From positions 62,001-126,000 of the forward strand of contig NZ_CP046176.1 in NCBI RefSeq assembly GCF_013009555.1: DNA of 64,000 nucleotides, given 5' to 3'. The first letter of the stretch is position 1. Each line of letters starts with the position of its first letter. Both the position numbers and the translations under genes were made by a program. This DNA is from Phocaeicola dorei (GTDB lineage: Bacteria; Bacteroidota; Bacteroidia; Bacteroidales; Bacteroidaceae). Below, one piece after another: positions 17,813-25,394 of this stretch. The notes below the pieces were generated by a model, which was not told where the DNA came from, searched no databases, and saw only the letters and a program-made list of their open reading frames with translations.

Positions 17813-18733
17813 ATGAGAAAAGTAATAGGTATAGGTGAAACCATTCTGGATATTCTTTTTAAAGATAGCCAACCTACGGCAGCAGTTCCCGGTGGCTCGG
17901 TTTTCAATGGAATTATTTCATTGGGGCGTTTGGGAGTCAATGTAACTTTTATCAGTGAAACGGGAAATGACAAAGTGGGCGATATCATTCTGAAGTTTAT
18001 GCGAGAGAATGGAGTAAGCACAGATCATGTGAATGTGTTTCCTGAAGGAAAGTCACCTGTGTCTTTAGCTTTTCTGAATGAACAGAATGATGCTGAATAT
18101 CTTTTTTATAAAGATTATCCACGGTTGAGGCTGGATGTGACAATGCCTGAAATACATCGGGATGACATTGTGATGATCGGCTCTTATTATGCTGTAACGC
18201 CTCAATTGCGTGATAAAGTAAAAGAACTGTTGGATAAAGCTCGTGAAAAAGGGGCTATCATTTATTATGACGTGAATTTCCGCAGTACTCACAAGAACGA
18301 GGCGATAAAGCTGCTTCCTGTTATTCTTGAGAATTTTGAATATGCTGATATTATTCGTGGCTCCGTTGAGGATTTTGAGAATATGTTTGGTTTGACAGAT
18401 GCGGATAAGGTTTATAAAAGTAAGATTGAATTTTATTGTCCGCATTTTATTTGCACGCACGGTGGAAAAGGAATTCGCCTGTATACAAAGAATATAAAAA
18501 AGCATTATGAAGCGGATCCTTTGCAGACTGTCAGTACAGTGGGAGCCGGAGATAATTTTAACGCCGGAGTAGTTTTCGGATTGCTAAAATATCGTATCCG
18601 TCAGGATGATTTGGATGAACTGTCGGAAGATGACTGGGACCATGTGATTCGTTGTGGAAAGGATTTCAGTGCCGATGTTTGTATGAGTTTGAATAATTCG
18701 ATTTCAAAAGAGTTTGCTGCCGGTTACAAATAA
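17813..18733 (+). CDS. PfkB-family carbohydrate kinase
   Basis: 306 residues with the ribokinase fold: N-terminal GIGETILDILF, substrate motif GGSVFNGIISLGRLG (about 29-43), YYDVNFRSTH, and the ATP-site signature TVGAGDNFNAG (about 243-253) with the catalytic Asp in GAGD. It phosphorylates a sugar, probably fructose or a related ketose by family likeness; the substrate cannot be fixed. It lies 114 bp after the SIS gene and 39 bp before the GH18 gene. Confidence 0.9.
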   Translation: MRKVIGIGETILDILFKDSQPTAAVPGGSVFNGIISLGRLGVNVTFISETGNDKVGDIILKFMRENGVSTDHVNVFPEGKSPVSLAFLNEQNDAEYLFYKDYPRLRLDVTMPEIHRDDIVMIGSYYAVTPQLRDKVKELLDKAREKGAIIYYDVNFRSTHKNEAIKLLPVILENFEYADIIRGSVEDFENMFGLTDADKVYKSKIEFYCPHFICTHGGKGIRLYTKNIKKHYEADPLQTVSTVGAGDNFNAGVVFGLLKYRIRQDDLDELSEDDWDHVIRCGKDFSADVCMSLNNSISKEFAAGYK

Positions 18734-18772
18734 ATCGAATAGCTCTCATTGTTTTAAACTCTTTTATTATGT

Positions 18773-19810
18773 ATGAGAACCTTTAAATTAATAGCAGGTC
18801 TTTTCTTTTTGCTACTGGTGGTTGCTTGTCAGGACAAAAAGCGGTCTTCGCAGATTAAGGTAGCGGAGAATGAGTCGAAATATGTGGTTCTGGCATATGT
18901 CACTTCATGGGGAGAAAGTACGCCCGATCCGGCATGTTTGACCCATATTAATTATGCATTTGGGCATGTTACAGATAATTTCAAAGGAATACGTATAGAT
19001 AATGAACCACGTTTGCAAATGGTGGTGGGGCTGCGTGAAAAGAAAACGTCTTTGAAAGTTTTGCTGTCTGTAGGCGGATGGGGAAGCAGTAGGTTTAGTG
19101 AGATGGCACAGACAGATAGTACACGTATGGCGTTTGCTGCAGATTGTAAACGGGTGATAGACCAGTTTGATTTGGACGGAATTGATATAGATTGGGAATA
19201 TCCCGGTATAGGAACTGCCGGTGTATCTTTTTCGCCGGAGGATACTGATAACTTTTCTTTGTTGATGAAGGATGTACGCCATGCTATCGGTAAAGACAAA
19301 CTGCTGACCATTGCTACACAGGCAGGTGCCAAATATTACAACTTAAGGGCTGTCGAACCTTATGTGGATTATGTCAATATCATGACATACGATATGGAGG
19401 AATCTCCTAATCACCATTCGGCCTTGTACCGTTCGGAAATGGCTGAGGAATGGTCTTGCGAGGATGCGGTTGCCGCCCATGTTGCCGCAGGTTTTCCTGT
19501 CGGACGCTTGGTATTGGGTATTCCGTTCTATGGGCATGGGACTAATGAAGCTCCAGAATTATTGGATTATCGTCATATTATCGCTTTGGATTCTTTACAG
19601 AGTTGTTGGGATAGTGCGGCACAAGTTCCTTATATGGTAAATTCGCAAGGACATGTGGTCGTTAATTATGAAAATGCCCAATCCATCGCATTCAAGTGTC
19701 AGTTCCTGCATCAGAAAGGGATGCTGGGGGCTATGTACTGGGATTATGATAGCGATGATGAAAAGGGTACATTACGCCATGCCGTCTATCAAGGTGTAAT
19801 GAATCCTTGA
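18773..19810 (+). CDS. GH18 glycoside hydrolase lipoprotein (chitinase / endo-beta-N-acetylglucosaminidase-like)
   Basis: 345 residues. The N-terminal signal peptide ends LLLVVACQDKK, a lipobox Cys followed by charged residues. The catalytic GH18 motif DxxDxDxE is complete in FDLDGIDIDWEYPG (catalytic Glu about 142). Other family strands are VLLSVGGWG, NIMTYDM and the C-terminal GAMYWDYDSD. It hydrolyses beta-1,4-GlcNAc linkages; a compact single domain without carbohydrate-binding modules suits small chito-oligosaccharides or N-glycan cores. It is convergent with the aminopeptidase gene, 5 bp apart. Confidence 0.93.
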   Translation: MRTFKLIAGLFFLLLVVACQDKKRSSQIKVAENESKYVVLAYVTSWGESTPDPACLTHINYAFGHVTDNFKGIRIDNEPRLQMVVGLREKKTSLKVLLSVGGWGSSRFSEMAQTDSTRMAFAADCKRVIDQFDLDGIDIDWEYPGIGTAGVSFSPEDTDNFSLLMKDVRHAIGKDKLLTIATQAGAKYYNLRAVEPYVDYVNIMTYDMEESPNHHSALYRSEMAEEWSCEDAVAAHVAAGFPVGRLVLGIPFYGHGTNEAPELLDYRHIIALDSLQSCWDSAAQVPYMVNSQGHVVVNYENAQSIAFKCQFLHQKGMLGAMYWDYDSDDEKGTLRHAVYQGVMNP

Positions 19811-19815
19811 CTCTT

Positions 19816-22347
19816 TCAGCTTATTTTTTCTTTATCTGCATATTTCCTGTAGAGAGGATAAGCCGCTTGCAGTATTTTGTTCTTTAATAAAGGAGAATAG
19901 TCGGGATAAACCGATAAAAAAGTTTCTACTGCTTTGTAGGCCGCTTCGCTATCGTGATTCCTTAATAAAGCCCCGACCCAATTGCGGGGGAAAAAGATAT
20001 CTCCGGTACGTTGAACCTCTGTTAGTTCTTCTAATGCCGGACGGATATATTTCACCGCATAATCCTTTCTTGTAGAATGATTCAGATAGCTTAAGGTCGT
20101 AGCTGCCCAGGGCTCAATCCTTCTGTTTTCCGCTTGCAATAAAGATTGGAACAAACTGTCCAATTTTAAAGTATCGGCAGTCATCGCACGTGATATGAAA
20201 TCGAATTGACGTAGACGGTCCGGATTGTGGATGCGTTGGCGCTGTGTCTTAAGTATTTCTTTTCCTTGTTCAGGTATACGCAAGGCCAGTTCGTAGGCCA
20301 ATGTAGTGTAATCTTTTTCATTTAATTGTTGGACTCTTTCGGTTTCCCATAAGGAATAAAGGCACTGAATCATAGCCGGACTTGCTGCTTCTGTAATTAG
20401 AAGGCGTAATAACTGGATGCGACAAGAAGGAATCGGATGAGAATAGCTGAGTCTATAAAGCTCATTTTCTATTTTATCACGTTCTACCGAAGATGTCTCT
20501 TGCAGAGGAGAGGACAAGTAATTGGTTAATGTCGAAGCTATCAACGGGTTCTTTTCACAATGTATTCCGTTGAGTAATGCATTCATCCATGTAGTATTCG
20601 GAATTCTTTTTGCTTGATAATTTTCATGCATCATCATTAAAACTGCCTGTCGGGTTGTTTCATTGTCTATTTCTTGCCAATGTTCCAGCAGCCAGTGGAG
20701 ACTGTTGTTGTCAGGAATAAACAAACCATATCCTCTTCCGTCCGTATTGGGCAAAATACGGGTGGGGGTAAAGGGTAACGTAATACGGCATAAGCTGTCT
20801 GTCAGGCTAGCTTCTATCGTTGTGTCTCTTGTTCCGCAAAGGGTGATATTGAATTTTTGAGGCCAGTTTAATCCTCTTTGATATGGGTCTTGCTGATGTA
20901 TGGTCTGCTGTTTGCCGGATACTTCGAAATTGATTATCGGCATTCCTTTTTGGTTTACCCATACATCGCTGAAAGCGGTTAGATCTTGCTCTGTTTTACT
21001 GTTTAGAATTTGTATCAAGTCATCCCAAGTAGCGTTGGCGTAAGCGTAAGTTTTTAAATATTCTTGAATCCCTTCCCGAAATGCTTCTTTTCCCATTAAT
21101 TCCACCAGTTTTACCATCATGACAGGGGCTTTGTTATAAATGATCTGTCCATAAATTAATCCTGCATTTTGAAGGTTATCTAGCGGTTGCCGGATTGCAG
21201 TGGTTCCGGGTGTACGGTCTTCTGACAAGGATGCGGCTGTATAAGTCTTCATCCAATTCAGCTGGTGATTGACTTGTGGGAATAATGGTTCGGTAATCAG
21301 AGCTGCAAAATAATTGGCAAATACCTCTTTAGTCCAGACATCATCAAACCAGTTCATCGTTACTAAATCGCCGAACCACATGTGGGCGGTTTCGTGGGCG
21401 ATTAATTGGGTTCGGCGAAGTTCTTCATCAGGAGTGGGATTTTCGCTTAGGAACATTTGCGTGTCATTATATAAGGTGGCGCCTGTGTGCTCCATACCTC
21501 CATATTGGAATCCCGGCAAGATAATAAAATCGTATTTGGCAAAAGGGTAGGGGACATTGGTGTATTCTTCCAGCCAGTTCAGCGAAGCGGTCACTTGTTT
21601 GAAGATGGTATCTAATTGGGCTACTTTTTTAGAATCTGTTTCGCGGTAGTATGCTGAGATTTTCCGATTGCCTTCTGTATATTCTTGATGTTCTAATTTA
21701 CCGGTGACAAAGGAAAAGAGATAAGTGCTTAACGGTTCAGTTGGGGCAAAAGTTACCGTTTTGCAGTTGCCTTTTGTTTCTTCTTTAGTAATATAGGTAT
21801 TGGAAACAGCTTTCCATGCTGTTGGTATATCCAGTCGTAGGGAAAATGTGGCTTTCAGATTCGGCTGTTCGAAACAAGGGAATAAGGTACGGGCACGGTC
21901 GGGCACTAATAGCGTATACAGAAATTCATCATTTCTGTTTAGCGACTGGTTGCCGGCAATAAATTTGATAGTGATATTATTTTTGCCTTCTACTATATTT
22001 TTTTCAGGTAGGATGATGTGCTCGTTATGGAATTCATAACGGGCAGTTTGTCCATTGACGGATACCGATTTTATTTTTTCAGGCTTTTCTCTGAAGTCGA
22101 GAATAATTTCTTGCGGTGCATCCAGATTAAATTCAATGGCAATCTCTCCATTTACCGGAACTGATTTTTGTTCAGGAATGGAGAAATATAGCTTATATTT
22201 CAACTCTTTAATCTCCTGTTTGCGTAGTATTGCCAGTTCTTGCGATACGCCCTCGTCGTAGAAACGAGGATTGCTTGTTGTCTGTTGGCAACTGCATAAT
22301 AATAAGTTGCACATGACAATAAGATATCCGATATATGTTTTCATCAT
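19816..22347 (-). CDS. M1-family zinc aminopeptidase lipoprotein
   Basis: 843 residues, a full-length PepN/leukotriene-A4-hydrolase-type enzyme. The signal peptide ends at the lipobox LLLCSCQQ. The substrate-anchoring GxMEN-like motif reads YGGMEHTGATLY (about 283), the zinc motif HETAHMWFGDLV supplies HExxH (about 316-320), and the distal Glu lies in WTKEVFANYFA. A C-terminal ERAP1-like helical region follows. It trims N-terminal residues from peptides outside the inner membrane. The start abuts the mnmA stop with no gap, so it is the third gene of the operon ferredoxin protein, mnmA, aminopeptidase. Confidence 0.94.
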   Translation of the reverse strand: MMKTYIGYLIVMCNLLLCSCQQTTSNPRFYDEGVSQELAILRKQEIKELKYKLYFSIPEQKSVPVNGEIAIEFNLDAPQEIILDFREKPEKIKSVSVNGQTARYEFHNEHIILPEKNIVEGKNNITIKFIAGNQSLNRNDEFLYTLLVPDRARTLFPCFEQPNLKATFSLRLDIPTAWKAVSNTYITKEETKGNCKTVTFAPTEPLSTYLFSFVTGKLEHQEYTEGNRKISAYYRETDSKKVAQLDTIFKQVTASLNWLEEYTNVPYPFAKYDFIILPGFQYGGMEHTGATLYNDTQMFLSENPTPDEELRRTQLIAHETAHMWFGDLVTMNWFDDVWTKEVFANYFAALITEPLFPQVNHQLNWMKTYTAASLSEDRTPGTTAIRQPLDNLQNAGLIYGQIIYNKAPVMMVKLVELMGKEAFREGIQEYLKTYAYANATWDDLIQILNSKTEQDLTAFSDVWVNQKGMPIINFEVSGKQQTIHQQDPYQRGLNWPQKFNITLCGTRDTTIEASLTDSLCRITLPFTPTRILPNTDGRGYGLFIPDNNSLHWLLEHWQEIDNETTRQAVLMMMHENYQAKRIPNTTWMNALLNGIHCEKNPLIASTLTNYLSSPLQETSSVERDKIENELYRLSYSHPIPSCRIQLLRLLITEAASPAMIQCLYSLWETERVQQLNEKDYTTLAYELALRIPEQGKEILKTQRQRIHNPDRLRQFDFISRAMTADTLKLDSLFQSLLQAENRRIEPWAATTLSYLNHSTRKDYAVKYIRPALEELTEVQRTGDIFFPRNWVGALLRNHDSEAAYKAVETFLSVYPDYSPLLKNKILQAAYPLYRKYADKEKIS

Positions 22348-23475
22348 CTAAAATTTATCTTGGTTATCTGCGGCAATTTTTCGGATGCCGCGCTGTGAAG
22401 CTATGAATGCACCTCCTAATACTCGTTTCCCCTCGTAAAAAACGGCTGATTGTCCGGGAGCGATGGCGGATGCTTCGGAAAGGAAACGGACCAATAGTTG
22501 TTTTTCATCTAATACGAGCACTTGACATGGAATAGGCTTGCTGCGATAGCGGATACGTACTGACAAGTCCTTGCATTGTAGTAAATCCTGCATTTCTGTG
22601 ATATGATAGTCTTCTACCAACATATATTCTGCTTTAAGTTCCTCGGCGTCCCCTAACATGACTGTATTCTTTTCTGCATTGATGCGTAGAACGTATGCAG
22701 GATGCCCCAAAGCGATTTCCAACCCTTTCCGTTGACCTATTGTATAATAAGGAAAGCCTTTGTGCTGACCTATCTTGACTCCTTTACTATTTACAAACCA
22801 TCCCGGTCCTACTTGGGTGTCAATATCCGGGCATTGCGAACGCAGAAAGTTTCGGTAATCCCCTTCTATAAAGCAGATTTCCATACTTTCACCTCCACGA
22901 GCCTTCGCTTCGAATCCCTTTTGTCGGAGATATTCCCGTACTTCCTGCTTGGTATAAGTTCCCAATGGAAAGAGAAAACGTTGGAGTATCTCCTGAGGAA
23001 GTTTCCATAGAAAATAGGATTGGTCTTTTGTCTGATCATCTCCCGCTACGATATACAGTTTTCCCTTCCGTTCTTCCAGTCTGCAATAATGCCCGGTAGA
23101 GATATGAGCACAATTCGTTTGGTCCGCCCATTCACAGAGAATTCGCTCTTTGAATAGCGGATTGCAAAGGACACAAGGATTGGGAGTTCTTCCTTGCATA
23201 TACTCATCAATGAAGTGTTTTACAATAATCTGTTTGAACTCTTTCCTCACATCAGCTACATGGTGTTCTATTCCCAGCCGTTCTGCCAAGGCTTTTGCTT
23301 CCAGCACATCATCAGGTTCATCTTGACCGGGGGTGGAAAAGCGGGAAGGGATATCCCACGTTCTCATGGTAACTCCTACCACTTCATATCCTTGTTCTTG
23401 CAGCATGATGCAAGTGGCGGAGCTATCTATTCCGCCACTCATTCCTACCAAGACTCTTTTATCTCTGTTATTCAT
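22348..23475 (-). CDS. mnmA: tRNA 2-thiouridine(34) synthase MnmA
   Basis: 375 residues, full length. The N-terminal PP-loop [13 protein letters not shown] (about 14-26) adenylates the wobble uridine. The catalytic Cys pair comprises Cys in [11 protein letters not shown] (about 105) and the partner Cys in [14 protein letters not shown] (about 205). A C-terminal beta-barrel ([32 protein letters not shown]) completes the enzyme. It thiolates U34 of tRNA for Lys, Glu and Gln. Bacteroidales often carry more than one paralog, so this may not be the only copy. Its ATG overlaps the stop of the upstream gene by one base. Confidence 0.95.
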   Translation of the reverse strand: MNNRDKRVLVGMSGGIDSSATCIMLQEQGYEVVGVTMRTWDIPSRFSTPGQDEPDDVLEAKALAERLGIEHHVADVRKEFKQIIVKHFIDEYMQGRTPNPCVLCNPLFKERILCEWADQTNCAHISTGHYCRLEERKGKLYIVAGDDQTKDQSYFLWKLPQEILQRFLFPLGTYTKQEVREYLRQKGFEAKARGGESMEICFIEGDYRNFLRSQCPDIDTQVGPGWFVNSKGVKIGQHKGFPYYTIGQRKGLEIALGHPAYVLRINAEKNTVMLGDAEELKAEYMLVEDYHITEMQDLLQCKDLSVRIRYRSKPIPCQVLVLDEKQLLVRFLSEASAIAPGQSAVFYEGKRVLGGAFIASQRGIRKIAADNQDKF

Positions 23476-24254
23476 TATATAAATAGTTCAGGTTCACGGC
23501 GTGCCGCACATTTTTGGTGCAGCATGGGAGTGTAAGGAGTATCAAAAACTCGTGCACCATTAGGGCATTCTTTTACGCAAGCGCAGCACTTGATGCATTT
23601 GGTAATCTCTGTTTCTATTTTTCCTTCATCGCTTAAAGCAATGGCATGAGTAGGACATACTTCGATACATTCGCCACAGGCAAAACATTCTTCTGTGCAA
23701 ACTGGAGCGGCAGGAGTAGAGGGGCCTACAAAGCGATAAGGTATATTTCCTTTTATGTAAAAATCGGATAATATTTCATCTTTCTCCAGTTTTGTCAGAC
23801 AGTCTTTCCCAAATTGTTCCGCAGTCTGTAAATCGGTAATATCCGGACGACCTTCTGCAATGGGCATGTTAGGACGGCTATAACTGTGTTCACCAATAAA
23901 GGCACCGGCAGCCAGTGGAGTGAACCCTAATTGAATAGTTTCATCTCTCAATTCGACTAGTGCATCTTCGTAATCGCGGTTACCATATACAGTGATTAAA
24001 ATAGCCGGAGCATTGTTGCCTCTTAATCTTCGTAGCCGTTGCAATGCTATTGGGGCTACCCTTCCTGCATACACAGGAACTGCAATGATCGTGATAGAAT
24101 CTTTGATTTCTATCGGGCTACTATTCTCATCTGTAGTGAGATCTATTTCTATTCTTTTGCCCATACCTATACTTCCTCCGATGGCACGGGCTATTTTCGC
24201 GGACGTATGTGTAGGCGAAAAAAATATGATGTGATTGCTTGTATATGTTTTCAT
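23475..24254 (-). CDS. Flavodoxin-like / 2[4Fe-4S] ferredoxin fusion (EFR1-type)
   Basis: 259 residues. The N-terminal half (about 1-165) is flavodoxin-like with a phosphate-loop segment [13 protein letters not shown]. The C-terminal part holds two ferredoxin clusters: [16 protein letters not shown] and [12 protein letters not shown], each supplying the CxxCxxCxxxC(P) ligands, with an extra Cys in the first. It is a cytoplasmic electron carrier or reductase of unknown partner. It overlaps mnmA by one base, so both are translated from one mRNA. A TATATTTG box (24266-24259, minus) ends only 4 bp from the ATG, so if that is the promoter the transcript would be nearly leaderless. Confidence 0.88.
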   Translation of the reverse strand: MKTYTSNHIIFFSPTHTSAKIARAIGGSIGMGKRIEIDLTTDENSSPIEIKDSITIIAVPVYAGRVAPIALQRLRRLRGNNAPAILITVYGNRDYEDALVELRDETIQLGFTPLAAGAFIGEHSYSRPNMPIAEGRPDITDLQTAEQFGKDCLTKLEKDEILSDFYIKGNIPYRFVGPSTPAAPVCTEECFACGECIEVCPTHAIALSDEGKIETEITKCIKCCACVKECPNGARVFDTPYTPMLHQKCAARREPELFI

Positions 24255-24850
24255 AAACGCAAATATAGTGACTTTTGTCCAAAGGTAACCAAATATATAG
24301 ATAAGATGTACAAGGATATCGAAGATTATTGTAACATGGGTGTAAAATATGATTGGTAAAATGGTATTCTGTACCTTTGGTTAATAGAAGTGATATAATA
24401 GATTATACAGGTTAAATTATACTTAGTTGTGAACAATAAAAAGCCCCTGTTTAGGACGATTAAAAGATTTTTTAACCGGAAAATAAGTGACATGATTTTA
24501 TGTGATGATTGTTAATCCTTACTGACTTGAGATGTTATATAAAAGGAGAGTGTTAGATTTTTGTTTTTCTTTTTATAGAGAATAAAGTGCGTTTCATCTG
24601 TTATAAACCTTGCTTTGTCGATGTTATTTATACTATTATATATAAGATATATAATGAAAGTAATTACTGACTTTAATAGGCTTTTAAGGCTTTCTATAGT
24701 TGTTTGTGAGGTAAAGAATATATAGATATTCCTATTTCTTAAAATATTCCTGTATTTTATAAAGATTTTTAGTGGAAAGTCTTGCAGAATAGAGTAAAAT
24801 GGGTACTTTTGTCCGATGAAATTATGGCTATTATAGAAACTGACTAAAAT
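24255..24850. other. AT-rich intergenic region before the regulator of the inversion locus
   Basis: About 600 bp without a plausible gene. It marks the left edge of the accessory island. The only clear element is the promoter at 24782-24811. A long untranslated regulatory region is possible but I see no recognisable riboswitch fold. Confidence 0.6.
24782..24811 (+). promoter_or_regulatory. Promoter of the intact regulator (expression site of the shufflon)
   Basis: A perfect -7 box TACTTTTG (TAnnTTTG) lies at 24804-24811 and a TTG -33 core at 24782-24784, spaced 19 bp. It is 40 bp before the ATG at 24851. I see no equivalent regulator head at the other three core sites. Confidence 0.6.
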
Positions 24851-25333
24851 ATGGATGCTCTATTTCAAACGCAAAGCAATGAGCTTTCTACTATAACGCA
24901 GAAAGAAAAGCTGTTTAAAGATGCAGAACGGCAGTGGAATACACTGTCTTCCGAGAAAGGAGCGCCCGGAAGAAAAGTTGATTTTGAGATCTATAAAAGC
25001 ATTTTGTATAACCTAGAAATCAGAAAAGTATATTTGGATTCAAAGCTCTCTTTAGAAAAGTTTAGTTCAATAGTCGGCACGAATACGACCTACCTGAGTA
25101 ATGCGGTGAACAACTACTTCGGATGCAACTTCAAGCGGTTGATAAATTCCTACAGGGTGGCTCGCGCCAAGGAGCTGCTGGACGGTAAAGATTGCCCGGT
25201 GAGCGAGCTTTTCAGCCGTTGTGGGTTCGCTTCCAAGAGCGTGTTCTATGTGGCGTTCAAAAAAGTAGTTGGCATGACTCCCCTGCAATATATATCGCAG
25301 AGCCGGAGTCCTTTTATGATTCAACGCAATTAA
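24851..25333 (+). CDS. AraC-type HTH regulator, the only cassette joined to a 5' head
   Basis: 160 residues. Residues 1-75 are a helical head rich in Lys/Glu. Residues 76-95 are encoded by the 62-bp core shared with three other sites and form the first helix-turn-helix (GTNTTYLSNAVNNYFGCNFK). Residues 96-160 form the second HTH (CGFASKSVFYVAFKKVVGMTPLQY) and tail. The architecture resembles the HTH end of larger Bacteroides sensor regulators, without any sensor. Base composition jumps from AT-rich to GC-rich exactly at the core, as expected for an exchangeable 3' end. The stop is 61 bp before the lipoprotein gene it probably controls or is co-transcribed with. Its target is inferred. Confidence 0.88.
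   Translation: MDALFQTQSNELSTITQKEKLFKDAERQWNTLSSEKGAPGRKVDFEIYKSILYNLEIRKVYLDSKLSLEKFSSIVGTNTTYLSNAVNNYFGCNFKRLINSYRVARAKELLDGKDCPVSELFSRCGFASKSVFYVAFKKVVGMTPLQYISQSRSPFMIQRN
25075..25136 (+). repeat. 62-bp core recombination site, copy A
   Basis: The sequence begins CGGCACGAATACGACC and ends ACTTCAAGC, and is identical at 31125-31186 (minus), 40610-40671 (plus) and 48399-48460 (minus). In the plus direction upstream flanks are unrelated between copy A and the others, so the repeat ends sharply on that side. Downstream, homology continues through the regulator tail in copies A, B and D but stops in C. That makes the 62 bp the minimal shared unit and the likely crossover site. Confidence 0.9.
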
Positions 25334-25363
25334 GTCCTTTTATAACAATAAACATTTTGAGTT

Positions 25364-25383
25364 TTTAAATTTATAAATTTAAA
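25364..25383. repeat. 20-bp perfect palindrome in the lipoprotein leader, copy A
   Basis: TTTAAATTTATAAATTTAAA reads the same on both strands and ends 11 bp before the lipoprotein ATG. It recurs unchanged at 30878-30897, 40895-40914 and 48152-48171, always in the same place relative to its gene. It could be an operator or an RNA hairpin near the ribosome-binding site. Confidence 0.85.
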
Positions 25384-25394
25384 GTTTTTCTATT

